A stretch of 64,000 nucleotides of DNA, from NCBI GenBank assembly GCA_934402315.1, contig CAKRTS010000010.1, positions 47,652 to 111,651 of the forward strand, given 5' to 3'. The notes under the pieces are model-generated. The model had not been told where the DNA came from. It worked only from the letters and a program-made list of their open reading frames with translations, and ran no database searches. The position numbers and the translations under genes were made by a program. Origin of the DNA: an uncultured Acetatifactor sp. (GTDB taxonomy: Bacteria; Bacillota; Clostridia; Lachnospirales; Lachnospiraceae). This document shows positions 16,755 through 25,183 of this stretch, piece after piece (the first letter of the stretch is position 1; every line of letters begins with the position of its first letter).

Positions 16755-18005
16755 ATGAAAAAAGTTATGACTATGTTAATGGCACTGACAATGATCTTAG
16801 GGCTGACCGCCTGCGGAAACGGCAATCAGAGCCGTAATCCTGCGGATGTCACCCTGACAGTGTGGGTGAGCGGAGCCGGCACACAGGTGGATGCGCTCAA
16901 GGCCGCTGTGGATCAGTTTGCCGCAGAAACTGGCTACACCATCGAATTTTCCGCCCCCGGCGAAACCTACGAAGAGCTGATGAAAACAAAAATGGCAGCT
17001 AACGATATGCCGGATGTGTTTGATACGCACGGCTGGTCAGTTGCACGTTACAGTGACTTTCTGCAGCCGGTAAACGACATGGATTTTGCAAAAAATATTG
17101 ACTCCCAAATCAAATCCGCCATCTCAGATGCCGACGGTAAAATGTATGTCCTGCCGATGGATATGGATATTACCGGCATTGTATATAATGTAACCGTTCT
17201 GGAGCAGGCGGGCGTGGATGTTGATACAATCAAGACATGGGAGGACTTCTCCGCTGCCTGTGACAAGGTACTTGCCATCGGTAAGAACCCGATCCACATG
17301 GGCGGTTCCAACAGCTTCACCGTCGGCTGGTACTACGACAGAGTTGCCCCCAGCTTCTACATCACCGACGAATCCAACAGCAAGGCAGCCGATCTGAAGA
17401 GCGGTACTTTTGACGAAAAGACTTGGGAGCAGATTTCTTCGCTTCTGGATTCCTGGGTCAGCGCAGGCTATCTGAACGCGGACTGTGTCAGCGCGGAATA
17501 TACCTCTGACGTTGCCTCCATCGCAAGCGATGAAACCGCATTCCTGTTCTACGGCAATATTGCCGTGCCGCTCGCACAGGGCATCAACGAAAACGTAAAG
17601 CTCGGCATGATGCCGATTCCCTCTAACAGCAAGGATGATGAGCCGACATTGATTGCCGGAGAAAATGTTGCGCTCGGTGTCTGGAAAGATTCCAAGGTAA
17701 AGCCGGAAGCGATCGAGCTTCTGAATTATCTCGCAAAGCCCGAGGTTGCAAAGACCATTGCCGAGGCGACCGGCAATAAGTCAGCCCTGACAAATGTAAC
17801 CGTCGATCTCGGAATGATCCAGCCCTATCTGGAGAAATATGCCGATGTCGAAACCTTCCCGTACTTCGACCGTGAATACTGCCCGAGCGGTGTCTGGGAT
17901 GTAATCTGCGCTACCGGACAGGAAGTGCTCGCCCAGAAGGACGGCGCGATCGAGTCAACCGCAAAGAAGGTTCTGGACATTTTTAACGAGAAGTTTGAAC
18001 AGTAA
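16755..18005 (+). CDS. Sugar-binding lipoprotein of the alpha-galactoside ABC transporter
   Basis: A 416-residue family-1 solute-binding protein. The signal peptide MKKVMTMLMALTMILG ends in the lipobox LTAC. The ATG at 16755 has GGAGGG upstream; an earlier in-frame ATG lacks both features. Raffinose/melibiose-type specificity is inferred from the downstream alpha-galactosidase. Confidence 0.92.
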   Translation: MKKVMTMLMALTMILGLTACGNGNQSRNPADVTLTVWVSGAGTQVDALKAAVDQFAAETGYTIEFSAPGETYEELMKTKMAANDMPDVFDTHGWSVARYSDFLQPVNDMDFAKNIDSQIKSAISDADGKMYVLPMDMDITGIVYNVTVLEQAGVDVDTIKTWEDFSAACDKVLAIGKNPIHMGGSNSFTVGWYYDRVAPSFYITDESNSKAADLKSGTFDEKTWEQISSLLDSWVSAGYLNADCVSAEYTSDVASIASDETAFLFYGNIAVPLAQGINENVKLGMMPIPSNSKDDEPTLIAGENVALGVWKDSKVKPEAIELLNYLAKPEVAKTIAEATGNKSALTNVTVDLGMIQPYLEKYADVETFPYFDREYCPSGVWDVICATGQEVLAQKDGAIESTAKKVLDIFNEKFEQ

Positions 18006-18018
18006 TCATACCGCCGGA

Positions 18019-18058
18019 ATATGTAGTCCATGAACGCTCTTTGACATGGGCTACATAT
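18019..18058 (+). other. Intercistronic stem-loop between binding protein and permease
   Basis: ATATGTAGTCCATG pairs with CATGGGCTACATAT (one G-T pair) around a 12-nt loop, followed by a short T-rich stretch. Such stems after a binding-protein gene usually act as partial terminators or 3' stabilisers that keep the binding protein more abundant than the permeases. Confidence 0.65.
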
Positions 18059-18090
18059 TTTATCGGCACATTGAAACACCGGAGGGAAAT

Positions 18091-18960
18091 ATGTTTAAGC
18101 ACAACCGACTGATTAACATCTTTTATATCCCCGCACTGCTTTTGTTTATCGTGTTCGTCATCTGTCCCTTTCTCAAGGGAATTTACCTTTCATTTACCAA
18201 CTGGAACGGTTACTCCCGGAGCTTCCGCATGGTCGGTTTCTCCAACTATGCCCGGATGCTGACAGACGAGAACGTACATATCGCTTTTCGCAACACCCTG
18301 ATCTATGGACTCGGAAGTACTATCATCCAGAATGTACTTGGAATCCTGCTCGCTGTTTTTCTCAATCAGGAATTCCGCGGCCGTTCCGTAGTCCGCACAC
18401 TGATTTATCTCCCTGTCATGATCGCTCCCCTCATCATGGGCTATATTATGTACTTCTTCTTTGCCTATGACCGCGGCGCGATCAACGATGTGCTGCAGCT
18501 TCTGAACATTGCTCCCGTAGACTGGCTTGCAGACGGAAACAGAGCCGTTGTTATCCTGACTCTGGTAAATTCCTTACAGTTTGTGGGAATCTCCATGGTG
18601 ATTTATCTCGCCGGGCTGCAGAACATTTCAGCAATGTATTACGATGCCGCAGCCGTGGATGGCGCCAGCGGAATCCAACGGTTCCTTCATATCACGCTGC
18701 CGCTCCTGACACCGTCAATCACCTCCTCAGTGACAATAAACCTGATCGGCGGACTGAAGCTGTTCGATGTTGTATCGTCCCTGACCTCCGGCGGCCCCGG
18801 TTATGCGACGCATTCCCTGTCAACGCTGATCCACCGCCTTTACTTCGGAGAGGAAAGAGCCGGCTATGCATCAGCTGTCGGTCTGGTGTTCTTCATCTTT
18901 ATCATGATCGTCAGCAATATCGTCGTCCGTACATTACAGAAAAGGCAGGTGCAGGAATGA
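18091..18960 (+). CDS. Alpha-galactoside ABC transporter permease 1 (MsmF-like)
   Basis: A 289-residue sugar permease with six hydrophobic segments. The EAA loop is near YYDAAAVDGASGIQRFLHIT (~185-205). The ATG at 18091 is preceded by GGAGGG, and the upstream 15 in-frame codons overlap the intercistronic stem and are unlikely to be translated. It overlaps the next permease by 4 bp. Confidence 0.92.
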   Translation: MFKHNRLINIFYIPALLLFIVFVICPFLKGIYLSFTNWNGYSRSFRMVGFSNYARMLTDENVHIAFRNTLIYGLGSTIIQNVLGILLAVFLNQEFRGRSVVRTLIYLPVMIAPLIMGYIMYFFFAYDRGAINDVLQLLNIAPVDWLADGNRAVVILTLVNSLQFVGISMVIYLAGLQNISAMYYDAAAVDGASGIQRFLHITLPLLTPSITSSVTINLIGGLKLFDVVSSLTSGGPGYATHSLSTLIHRLYFGEERAGYASAVGLVFFIFIMIVSNIVVRTLQKRQVQE

Positions 18961-19781
18961 GTAAAAGAAAAACCATACACAGCATATTGCGCATACCTGT
19001 GATCTTACTGATCGTACTGATCTATCTGTCGCCGTTTTACATCGTAACTACCATTGCGCTCAAGCCCGCATCAGACCTCAGCTCCTACTGGAAATTTCCC
19101 GCGCATCCGATTCTGGCTAACTTTCAGACTGCGATCCGGGATGCCGGAATCATGCAGGCTCTCCTACGCACCGCATTCATCACGGTATGCGTAGTCGTTC
19201 TTGTTGTCATTGTCAGCGCTCTGGCTGCTTACCCGCTCGCCAGAAGGAACACCAGGCCTAACCGTCTGATTACCGCCTTTATCCTCGGCGTAATGATGGT
19301 TCCGCCGCTCAGTATACTGGTCTCTCTGTACTCCATCGTTGTCGATATGCACGGCGTAAATCAATACTGGGCAATCATCCTTGTCATGCTGACCTATCAG
19401 CTTCCGCAGGGAATCTTTCTCTACACCAACTTCATCAAGGCAATACCCAGCGCTCTTGATGAGGCAGCCGCAATTGACGGATGCAGTCCGCTGGCGACCT
19501 TTTTCTGCATCATCATGCCGCAGTTAAGACCCGTCACGGCATCTGTTGTCATTTTATCCGGAATCAACTGCTGGAATGATTTCCAGTTTTCCAGATACAT
19601 TTTACAGGCCGCCCGGATGAACACGGCAACCCTGTCCATTTCGCAGTTCTTCTCGCAGACCTACAGTGACTTGAACTCGGCGTCCGCCGCTGCCATCCTT
19701 GCCATTCTGCCTGTCGTCGTTGCCTTTCTGTTCCTGCAGAAATACTTTATCCAAGGCATGATTGACAGCTCCGTGAAATAA
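18957..19781 (+). CDS. Alpha-galactoside ABC transporter permease 2 (MsmG-like)
   Basis: A 274-residue permease partner. It has an N-terminal membrane helix after a basic leader, and an EAA loop around LDEAAAIDGCSPLATFF (~165-182). The C-terminus QKYFIQGMIDSSVK is typical of the MalG/MsmG side. The ATG overlaps the previous stop (ATGA), implying coupling. No ATPase in the operon. Confidence 0.92.
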   Translation: MSKRKTIHSILRIPVILLIVLIYLSPFYIVTTIALKPASDLSSYWKFPAHPILANFQTAIRDAGIMQALLRTAFITVCVVVLVVIVSALAAYPLARRNTRPNRLITAFILGVMMVPPLSILVSLYSIVVDMHGVNQYWAIILVMLTYQLPQGIFLYTNFIKAIPSALDEAAAIDGCSPLATFFCIIMPQLRPVTASVVILSGINCWNDFQFSRYILQAARMNTATLSISQFFSQTYSDLNSASAAAILAILPVVVAFLFLQKYFIQGMIDSSVK

Positions 19782-19800
19782 GAAAGGAGGACACAAAGCC

Positions 19801-21966
19801 ATGAAACTGATTACCCTGAACACCGATCATACCACCTATCAGATCGGTGTAAATGACGAGGGATTTTTATTACATCTCTATTACGGCCCGCGGACAGACG
19901 GCGATATGAGTAATCTGCTGACCTACGGCTTCCGCTGCGGTCACGGTGTTCCCTACGAATACCGGAACAATCCCATTTTCTCCTGCGATGCACAGCCGCA
20001 GGAATATTCCTGCGCGGGCAGCGGCGATTACCGGAACCATGCGTTCCGCATCCGCACTGCCGACGGTTCTGCCGGAACGGATTTAAGATACCTCGGACAC
20101 CGTATCCTTGACGGAAAATATCAGATACCGGGGCTTCCGTCCTCCTACGGAACAGAGGGCGTACAGACCTGTGAGATTACTCTTGAGGATAGACGGCTTG
20201 GTCTGGAGGTCATTCTCCGATATGGCGTGTTTGAAAAGGAAGATGTCATAACAAGAACTGTGGAAGTGCGCAATTCCGGCACCTCCGACCTCTACATAAA
20301 CAAGGTAATGAGCGCGTCGATGGACTTTCTGGACGGGAAATATGACCTGATCCATTTCTACGGGCGCCACTACAACGAAATGCATTTTGAGCGCACCCCT
20401 GTCGGCCATGAGTCCGTCTCAATCGGAAGCCGCCGTGGGGTCTCCGGACATCAGCACAATACTTTTGCAATCCTCGCAGAACGGGACACCACCGAGGACT
20501 ACGGCGCCTGCTACGGTCTTTCCCTGATGTACAGCGGAAATTTTCTTCTGGAGACAGAGCAGGATCAATATTCCCAGACACGCATACAGATGGGTATTTC
20601 CGATGAGCTGCTCGATTACCGCCTGTGCTCCGGTGAATCCTTTTACGCTCCGGAGGTTATCATGGGATATTCGCAGGAGGGTCTTGCACAGCTCTCACAT
20701 ATTTTCCACCATTTTCTGAGGGAGAATGTATGCCGGGGCAAATATAAGAAAATCCGCAGACCCATTCTGGTAAATAACTGGGAAGCAACCTACTTCAGCT
20801 TCACCGGAAAAAAGCTGATCGAGATAGCAAAAACGGCAGCGGAACTCGGCATCGAGATGTTTGTGCTGGATGACGGCTGGTTTGGAAATCGTGATCTGGA
20901 CGATAAATCTCTGGGCGACTGGGTCGTAAACGAGGAAAAACTCGGCGCACCTCTCTCCGACATCGTATCCCAGATAAACGGCATTGGACTGAAATTCGGG
21001 CTATGGATTGAGCCTGAGATGGTAAATGAGAACAGCGATCTTTACCGCGCCCACCCGGACTGGGCCTTCCGGCTGCCCGGAAAACAGCCTGTTCTCGGCA
21101 GATCGCAGCTTGTTCTGGACTTCACACGGCCTGAGGTCCGGGATGCTATTTTCCAGCAGATTGCACAGGTCATCGATTCTGCCAACATTGAGTATATCAA
21201 GATGGATATGAACCGCAGCATCTGCGAGGCCTACTCTGCCGTGGCGGACCGGCAGAATTACGGAGAACTGACGTACAAATATGTTCTTGGCGTCTATGCC
21301 TTTCTGGAAAAACTCCAGGCACGTTACCCTGACCTGCTGATTGAGGGTTGTGGCAGCGGCGGCTGCCGGTTTGACGCCGGTATGATGTACTACACGCCCC
21401 AGATCTGGACGAGTGACAACACCGATGCCATTGAGCGGCTCAGCATCCAATACGGCGCATCCTTTGGCTATCCCGTCTCCGTCATCGGTTCCCATATTTC
21501 AGCGGTTCCCAACCATCAGAATGGAAGAACCACGGATATCCGCACACGCGGAGTCGTCGCCATGTCCGGCAATTTCGGCTATGAGCTTGACCTCACGAAA
21601 TTAGGCAGCGACGAAAAGGAACAGATTAAGGGCCAGATTCAGACTTTTAAAGAAGACTGGCAGGTCATTCACAACGGCAGCTATTACCGCTGCACCGACC
21701 CGAGAGTCCATGGCGAGTATGTTGCGTGGAATATGGTTTCACCGGATCAGTCGGAGGCACTGCTCAACCTTGTAACGGTCAACACGCACGGCAACAGCCT
21801 GCCAATCTATGTGAAATGCAAGGGACTGCTCGCAGACCGTCTCTATTACTGCAGCGAAACGCAGGAAACCTACAGCGGTACCGTGCTGAAGACCATCGGT
21901 ATTCCCGTCTCTTCACTTTCCGGGGAATATCAGGCATTCCAGTTCCACCTCAGGCTGGCAGAATAA
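19801..21966 (+). CDS. Alpha-galactosidase, GH36
   Basis: A 721-residue cytoplasmic GH36 enzyme that removes terminal alpha-galactosyl residues from melibiose/raffinose-type sugars. An N-terminal beta-supersandwich (~1-320) is followed by the TIM barrel. FVLDDGWFGNRDLDDKSLGDW lies at ~354. The catalytic nucleophile is Asp ~469 in KMDMNRS (most relatives have KWDMNR), and the acid/base is Asp ~539 in TSDNTD. The 70-residue distance between them matches the family. AGGAGG lies upstream. Final gene of the operon, with a terminator 17 bp after the stop. Confidence 0.95.
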   Translation: MKLITLNTDHTTYQIGVNDEGFLLHLYYGPRTDGDMSNLLTYGFRCGHGVPYEYRNNPIFSCDAQPQEYSCAGSGDYRNHAFRIRTADGSAGTDLRYLGHRILDGKYQIPGLPSSYGTEGVQTCEITLEDRRLGLEVILRYGVFEKEDVITRTVEVRNSGTSDLYINKVMSASMDFLDGKYDLIHFYGRHYNEMHFERTPVGHESVSIGSRRGVSGHQHNTFAILAERDTTEDYGACYGLSLMYSGNFLLETEQDQYSQTRIQMGISDELLDYRLCSGESFYAPEVIMGYSQEGLAQLSHIFHHFLRENVCRGKYKKIRRPILVNNWEATYFSFTGKKLIEIAKTAAELGIEMFVLDDGWFGNRDLDDKSLGDWVVNEEKLGAPLSDIVSQINGIGLKFGLWIEPEMVNENSDLYRAHPDWAFRLPGKQPVLGRSQLVLDFTRPEVRDAIFQQIAQVIDSANIEYIKMDMNRSICEAYSAVADRQNYGELTYKYVLGVYAFLEKLQARYPDLLIEGCGSGGCRFDAGMMYYTPQIWTSDNTDAIERLSIQYGASFGYPVSVIGSHISAVPNHQNGRTTDIRTRGVVAMSGNFGYELDLTKLGSDEKEQIKGQIQTFKEDWQVIHNGSYYRCTDPRVHGEYVAWNMVSPDQSEALLNLVTVNTHGNSLPIYVKCKGLLADRLYYCSETQETYSGTVLKTIGIPVSSLSGEYQAFQFHLRLAE

Positions 21967-21982
21967 AATTCGTTCCACAAAA

Positions 21983-22013
21983 AAGGAGCCGTCCCACGCC
22001 GGGGCAGCTCCTT
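21983..22013. terminator. Bidirectional terminator between GH36 and the HMA gene
   Basis: The outer stem AAGGAGC / GCTCCTT is extended by CCC/GGG pairs. T-rich sequence follows on the plus strand and A-rich sequence precedes it (T-rich on the minus strand). It serves both convergent genes. Confidence 0.8.
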
Positions 22014-22025
22014 TCTTTCATTTTC

Positions 22026-22397
22026 TCATTCCTTTACCACATTTACCGCGGTGTAGCCTGTTCTTGCAACGATCCTGCTAAGCTCCGTCTCCGGAGTCAC
22101 ATGCTTTGTATGCACAAAGGCTTTCTTTTTCCCGAGATTTACCTTCGCGTAATAGTTTCCGCTGTCATCGGTATTAAAGGCATTTTCAATCCTCGCCGCA
22201 CAATTCTTACAGGTCATGCCGTCAATCTCAACCACATAGCTGTAGGGATAATGAGAAATATCCTCGTCCTGCGGCTTCTTCCGCTTTACCGCATCACTGG
22301 CACCTCCACAACAGCCGTGAGAGAGCTTTCCAGCGTAGCTTTTAATGCCGAAAATACAGATCACAAGCAATATAATACAAATAATAACTGTCGCCAT
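22026..22397 (-). CDS. Membrane-anchored HMA (heavy-metal-associated) domain protein
   Basis: A 123-residue protein: one N-terminal membrane helix (MATVIICIILLVICIFG), a Cys-rich linker (HGCCGGASD), then an HMA domain with the metal motif GMTCKNC (~65). Proteins of this design are often found near ferrous-iron transport (FeoB) genes in Lachnospiraceae. The start at 22397 is set by AGGAAGG. Just upstream is a GTTAG-N6-CTAAC palindrome, so metal-dependent repression is plausible. The metal carried is not shown by the sequence. Confidence 0.82.
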   Translation of the reverse strand: MATVIICIILLVICIFGIKSYAGKLSHGCCGGASDAVKRKKPQDEDISHYPYSYVVEIDGMTCKNCAARIENAFNTDDSGNYYAKVNLGKKKAFVHTKHVTPETELSRIVARTGYTAVNVVKE

Positions 22398-22418
22398 AAT
22401 TATCCTTCCTTTCTGTTG

Positions 22419-22434
22419 GTTAGCCATTTCTAAC
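22419..22434. promoter_or_regulatory. GTTAG-N6-CTAAC palindromic operator upstream of the HMA gene
   Basis: GTTAGCCATTTCTAAC, extended by one G/C pair on each side, about 20 bp before the start codon. Same spacing and arms as the site at 11049-11064 in front of the ECF transporter genes. Confidence 0.6.
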
Positions 22435-22510
22435 CAGATAATAACGCTTCTTTTCTGTCCTGTCAAGAAGCACAGAAGGAGACTATTTGCGTAAATTTCG
22501 CATAAAAGTC

Positions 22511-22651
22511 GTTACTGTTCACTCCGTTCACAGCAACACGCTTCGCGATGCACACAAAATGCATTTTCAATGCATTTTGGCGCCTGCAAGTCTCGCAAAA
22601 TTGCATTTCATGCAATTTTGACTTCGCGGAATATGGACTGTGAACAGTAAC
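22511..22651. repeat. Compound palindromic element in the 404-bp intergenic region
   Basis: Outer arms GTTACTGTTCAC (22511-22522) and GTGAACAGTAAC (22640-22651) are perfect inverted repeats. Inside are two perfect hairpins, CAAAATGCATT-TTC-AATGCATTTTG (22555-22579) and CAAAATTGCAT-TTC-ATGCAATTTTG (22596-22620). There is no open frame of note. The design is that of a MITE or REP-like cloverleaf; the rest of the 22398-22801 gap holds only the HMA operator and the promoter of the next gene. Confidence 0.7.
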
Positions 22652-22711
22652 TATAAGTCACAATTCATACTTGCAAAATAATAATTATGTTGACATTGAC
22701 GCAGCATAAAC

Positions 22712-22720
22712 TGTTATAAT
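22712..22720 (+). promoter_or_regulatory. Extended -10 promoter of the small membrane protein gene
   Basis: TGTTATAAT is an extended -10. A TTGACA lies 19 nt upstream of TATAAT, slightly too far for a standard promoter. Confidence 0.5.
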
Positions 22721-22801
22721 ATATATAAGATGATTTAAGAGCGAAGGGAACTCTTAGATGTTGGATAGGAAACAGCTATGTTAAATTAAGGAGGGTGCAC
22801 A

Positions 22802-23161
22802 ATGAAGAAATTATCAAGTAAGCAACTGAAAATGGTTCGGAATTTGGTTTCTATTGCAGGTATAATAGTTGGCTTTCTTTTGTGGAGCTTTCTACCCGGC
22901 ACCTTTAAAAACAACGCCCTTTTCCATGTGGGAAATGGTGCAACCGGTTCAAAATATGGAGTACTGATTCTTTTGCTGCTTCAATTCGTTGCGTTCATAC
23001 CTGACACGAATAAGGAGGAAATACATACGACTAACTCTGAAGAACAGGCAATACTTGTAGAGGAACAAACCAGAAAAACATCAGAGCGTCAGGCCATAAT
23101 CGCGATATTTATGGCGCTTGTTATCTGGGTTATATTAGGTATGGCAGCGTTATTATTGTAA
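22802..23161 (+). CDS. Small membrane protein of unknown function
   Basis: A 119-residue protein with three hydrophobic segments (~15-32, ~50-65, ~97-118) separated by a charged, Glu/Thr-rich loop (~66-95). Starts at ATG behind AAGGAGGG. No family recognised. The short space to luxS contains a separate promoter, so it is probably its own unit. Confidence 0.75.
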   Translation: MKKLSSKQLKMVRNLVSIAGIIVGFLLWSFLPGTFKNNALFHVGNGATGSKYGVLILLLLQFVAFIPDTNKEEIHTTNSEEQAILVEEQTRKTSERQAIIAIFMALVIWVILGMAALLL

Positions 23162-23196
23162 CAGCAAACCTTGTGACCGCGAGGCCTCTGTATTCC

Positions 23197-23225
23197 TTGA
23201 CAAAGCAGCGGAATTAGGGTATTTT
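23197..23225 (+). promoter_or_regulatory. Promoter of luxS
   Basis: TTGACA (23197-23202), 17-nt spacer, TATTTT (23220-23225), 34 bp before the luxS start. Confidence 0.55.
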
Positions 23226-23259
23226 TGAGCTATGCTTCAAAGATGAAAGGACATTCTAT

Positions 23260-23739
23260 ATGGAAAAAATTGCAAGCTTTACCATCGATCATATTAAGCT
23301 TCAACCCGGCGTTTATGTGTCGAGAAAGGACACTGTCGGAGCCGAAGTAATCACAACCTTTGACCTTCGTATGACAAGCCCCAACGAGGAACCTGTCATG
23401 AACACGGCAGAGGTACACACAATCGAGCATCTCGGCGCAACCTTCCTTAGAAACCATCCGGTTTACAAGGACAAGACTATCTATTTCGGCCCCATGGGCT
23501 GCCGCACCGGTTTCTATCTGCTGCTGGCTGGGAATTACAGTTCCAGGGATATTGTTCCGCTGATGATCGAGATGTATGAATTTATCCGTGACTTCAAGGG
23601 AGAGGTTCCCGGTGCATCCCCGAAGGACTGTGGAAACTATCTGGACATGAACCTCAGCATGGCAAACTGGCTGGCGAAGCGGTATCTGGATAATGTGCTC
23701 TACGGTATTGATGATGCACGACTGGTTTATCCAGAATAA
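23260..23739 (+). CDS. luxS: S-ribosylhomocysteine lyase (AI-2 synthase)
   Basis: A 159-residue LuxS. It cleaves S-ribosylhomocysteine to homocysteine and the AI-2 precursor DPD. The metal ligands HTIEH (His ~53, His ~57) and Cys ~124 (PKDCGN) are present, as is the catalytic Cys ~81 (GCRTGF). Length is standard. The enzyme one step earlier in the pathway, MTA/SAH nucleosidase, is encoded 236 bp downstream in the same direction. Confidence 0.97.
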   Translation: MEKIASFTIDHIKLQPGVYVSRKDTVGAEVITTFDLRMTSPNEEPVMNTAEVHTIEHLGATFLRNHPVYKDKTIYFGPMGCRTGFYLLLAGNYSSRDIVPLMIEMYEFIRDFKGEVPGASPKDCGNYLDMNLSMANWLAKRYLDNVLYGIDDARLVYPE

Positions 23740-23745
23740 CTAAAA

Positions 23746-23899
23746 AGTGACGTTGCACAAAATGCACAGACCACCGCAGGCACGCTTTCGCTACCTTCCG
23801 CTCGCAACGGACGCATAAGATGCCACAGTACGGCATCTAAGCGCCGGCGGCTCCAGAGTGCGCTGCTTGTGGTCAGGTGCATTTCGCACAACTGTTACA
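23746..23899 (-). repeat. Dispersed structured repeat, copy 1
   Basis: A 154-bp element, about 92% identical to the reverse complement of 55228-55380 (13 mismatches by eye). The ends are imperfect inverted repeats (GTTGCACAAAATGCACAGACC at one end). A conserved internal hairpin is GATGCC / GGCATC. The ends pair with each other, and changes between copies are partly compensatory. It fills most of the luxS-nucleosidase gap. Confidence 0.8.
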
Positions 23900-23975
23900 C
23901 GGCATATATTATGCCGGCTTCGCAAATACCAAAAATTAAGAGTTATAAAGAAAAGAGGAAGGAAAAAAGACGGAA

Positions 23976-24674
23976 ATGAGTAAGATCGGAATTATCGGAG
24001 CCATGGAGCTCGAGGTAGAAGAATTAAAGGCAGCTATGACTGTCTCAAGAATTGTCAAAAAGGCAAAGATGGAGTTCTACGAGGGTACGCTCAACGGCGC
24101 CTCCGTTGTCATCGTCAGAAGCGGCATCGGTAAGGTCAACGCGGCACTCTGCACGCAGATTCTTGTCGATCTCTTCGATGTCACCCACATCATCAACACC
24201 GGTGTTGCCGGTTCGCTGAACGCTTCTCTGGACATCGGTGATATTCTGATCTCAAGAGATGCCCTGCACCATGATGTGGATGTCACTATTTTCGGTTATA
24301 AGCCCGGTGAAGTTCCCCAGATAGGGGTAAGAGAGTTCGTTGCAGATGAGAAGCTCGTTGCACTGGCAAAGGCTGCCTGCGAGAAGGTAAACCCCGATGT
24401 ACATGCTGTCATCGGACGTGTGGTAAGCGGCGACCAGTTTATCTCCGGCAACGAGATCAAGGAAAAGCTGATTCGGGAATATCAAGGCGACTGCGCAGAG
24501 ATGGAGGGCGCTTCCATCGCACACGGTGCATTCCTGAATGGAATCCCTTTTGTCATCATCCGCGCAATCTCCGACAAAGCGGACAACAGTGCCCAGATGG
24601 ATTATCCCCAGTTTGAGACTGCTGCCGCAAAGCATTCCGCCGCTCTGGTTGAAGAGCTTGTCGGACAGCTCTAA
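23976..24674 (+). CDS. mtnN: 5'-methylthioadenosine/S-adenosylhomocysteine nucleosidase
   Basis: A 232-residue Pfs/MtnN nucleosidase that releases adenine from MTA and SAH and feeds LuxS with S-ribosylhomocysteine. Family landmarks: GIIGAMELEVEELK at the N-terminus with the catalytic Glu, RSGIGKVNAAL, NTGVAGSL, EMEGASIAHG (ribose contact), and RAISDKADN with the catalytic Asp. The stop overlaps that of the convergent GtrA gene by 4 bp. Confidence 0.96.
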   Translation: MSKIGIIGAMELEVEELKAAMTVSRIVKKAKMEFYEGTLNGASVVIVRSGIGKVNAALCTQILVDLFDVTHIINTGVAGSLNASLDIGDILISRDALHHDVDVTIFGYKPGEVPQIGVREFVADEKLVALAKAACEKVNPDVHAVIGRVVSGDQFISGNEIKEKLIREYQGDCAEMEGASIAHGAFLNGIPFVIIRAISDKADNSAQMDYPQFETAAAKHSAALVEELVGQL

Positions 24675-25099
24675 TTTTCCTTCTTCTTGAAAATCAAGAG
24701 CTTACTGAACACATAGTTCGCAATCGTAACAATCACGGAAGAAATAAAGATTTTCGCAATCCAGTAATTCATACCGATCACATTTACCGTCAGCCACATG
24801 ATTACAATATCCATAATCAGCGTGGAGACACGGGAAGAGGCGAATCCGAGGAACTCTTTGAGTATCTTCGGATTTTTACTTTTAAATACCCATCTGCGGT
24901 TCAGCGGATAGGCAAAGAGCACACCCACCATCCAGCTGATCGTATTATTCAGCGTATTCTGCCAGGAAACATCCACATCCAACAGCAGCTTACCCAGAAA
25001 TGCCGCCGCCCACGAAACGATGGTCGTCATAACTCCGACGATCAAATAAATGATAATTTCCTCGTATTTCTTGCAAAGTTCCTTGATCTTTTCTATCAT
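24671..25099 (-). CDS. GtrA-family membrane protein
   Basis: A 142-residue protein with four membrane helices in the GtrA arrangement, including YLIVGVMTTIVSWAAAF and NRRWVFKS. Family members assist transfer of lipid-linked sugars across the membrane. The start at 25099 is set by GGAGAGAG. No glycosyltransferase neighbour is present, so its role here is unspecified. Confidence 0.85.
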   Translation of the reverse strand: MIEKIKELCKKYEEIIIYLIVGVMTTIVSWAAAFLGKLLLDVDVSWQNTLNNTISWMVGVLFAYPLNRRWVFKSKNPKILKEFLGFASSRVSTLIMDIVIMWLTVNVIGMNYWIAKIFISSVIVTIANYVFSKLLIFKKKEN

Positions 25100-25183
25100 G
25101 TACTCTCTCCGTTCTATTTTACTGCCGCCGGTTCTACCGAATTGCCCCATGAACCCGGCGGCATGTTCTGATCTGAAATATAA

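Noticed and set aside
18019..18058. Riboswitch between binding protein and permease
   Set aside because: Only a single long stem is present, typical of intercistronic stabilisers in sugar ABC operons.
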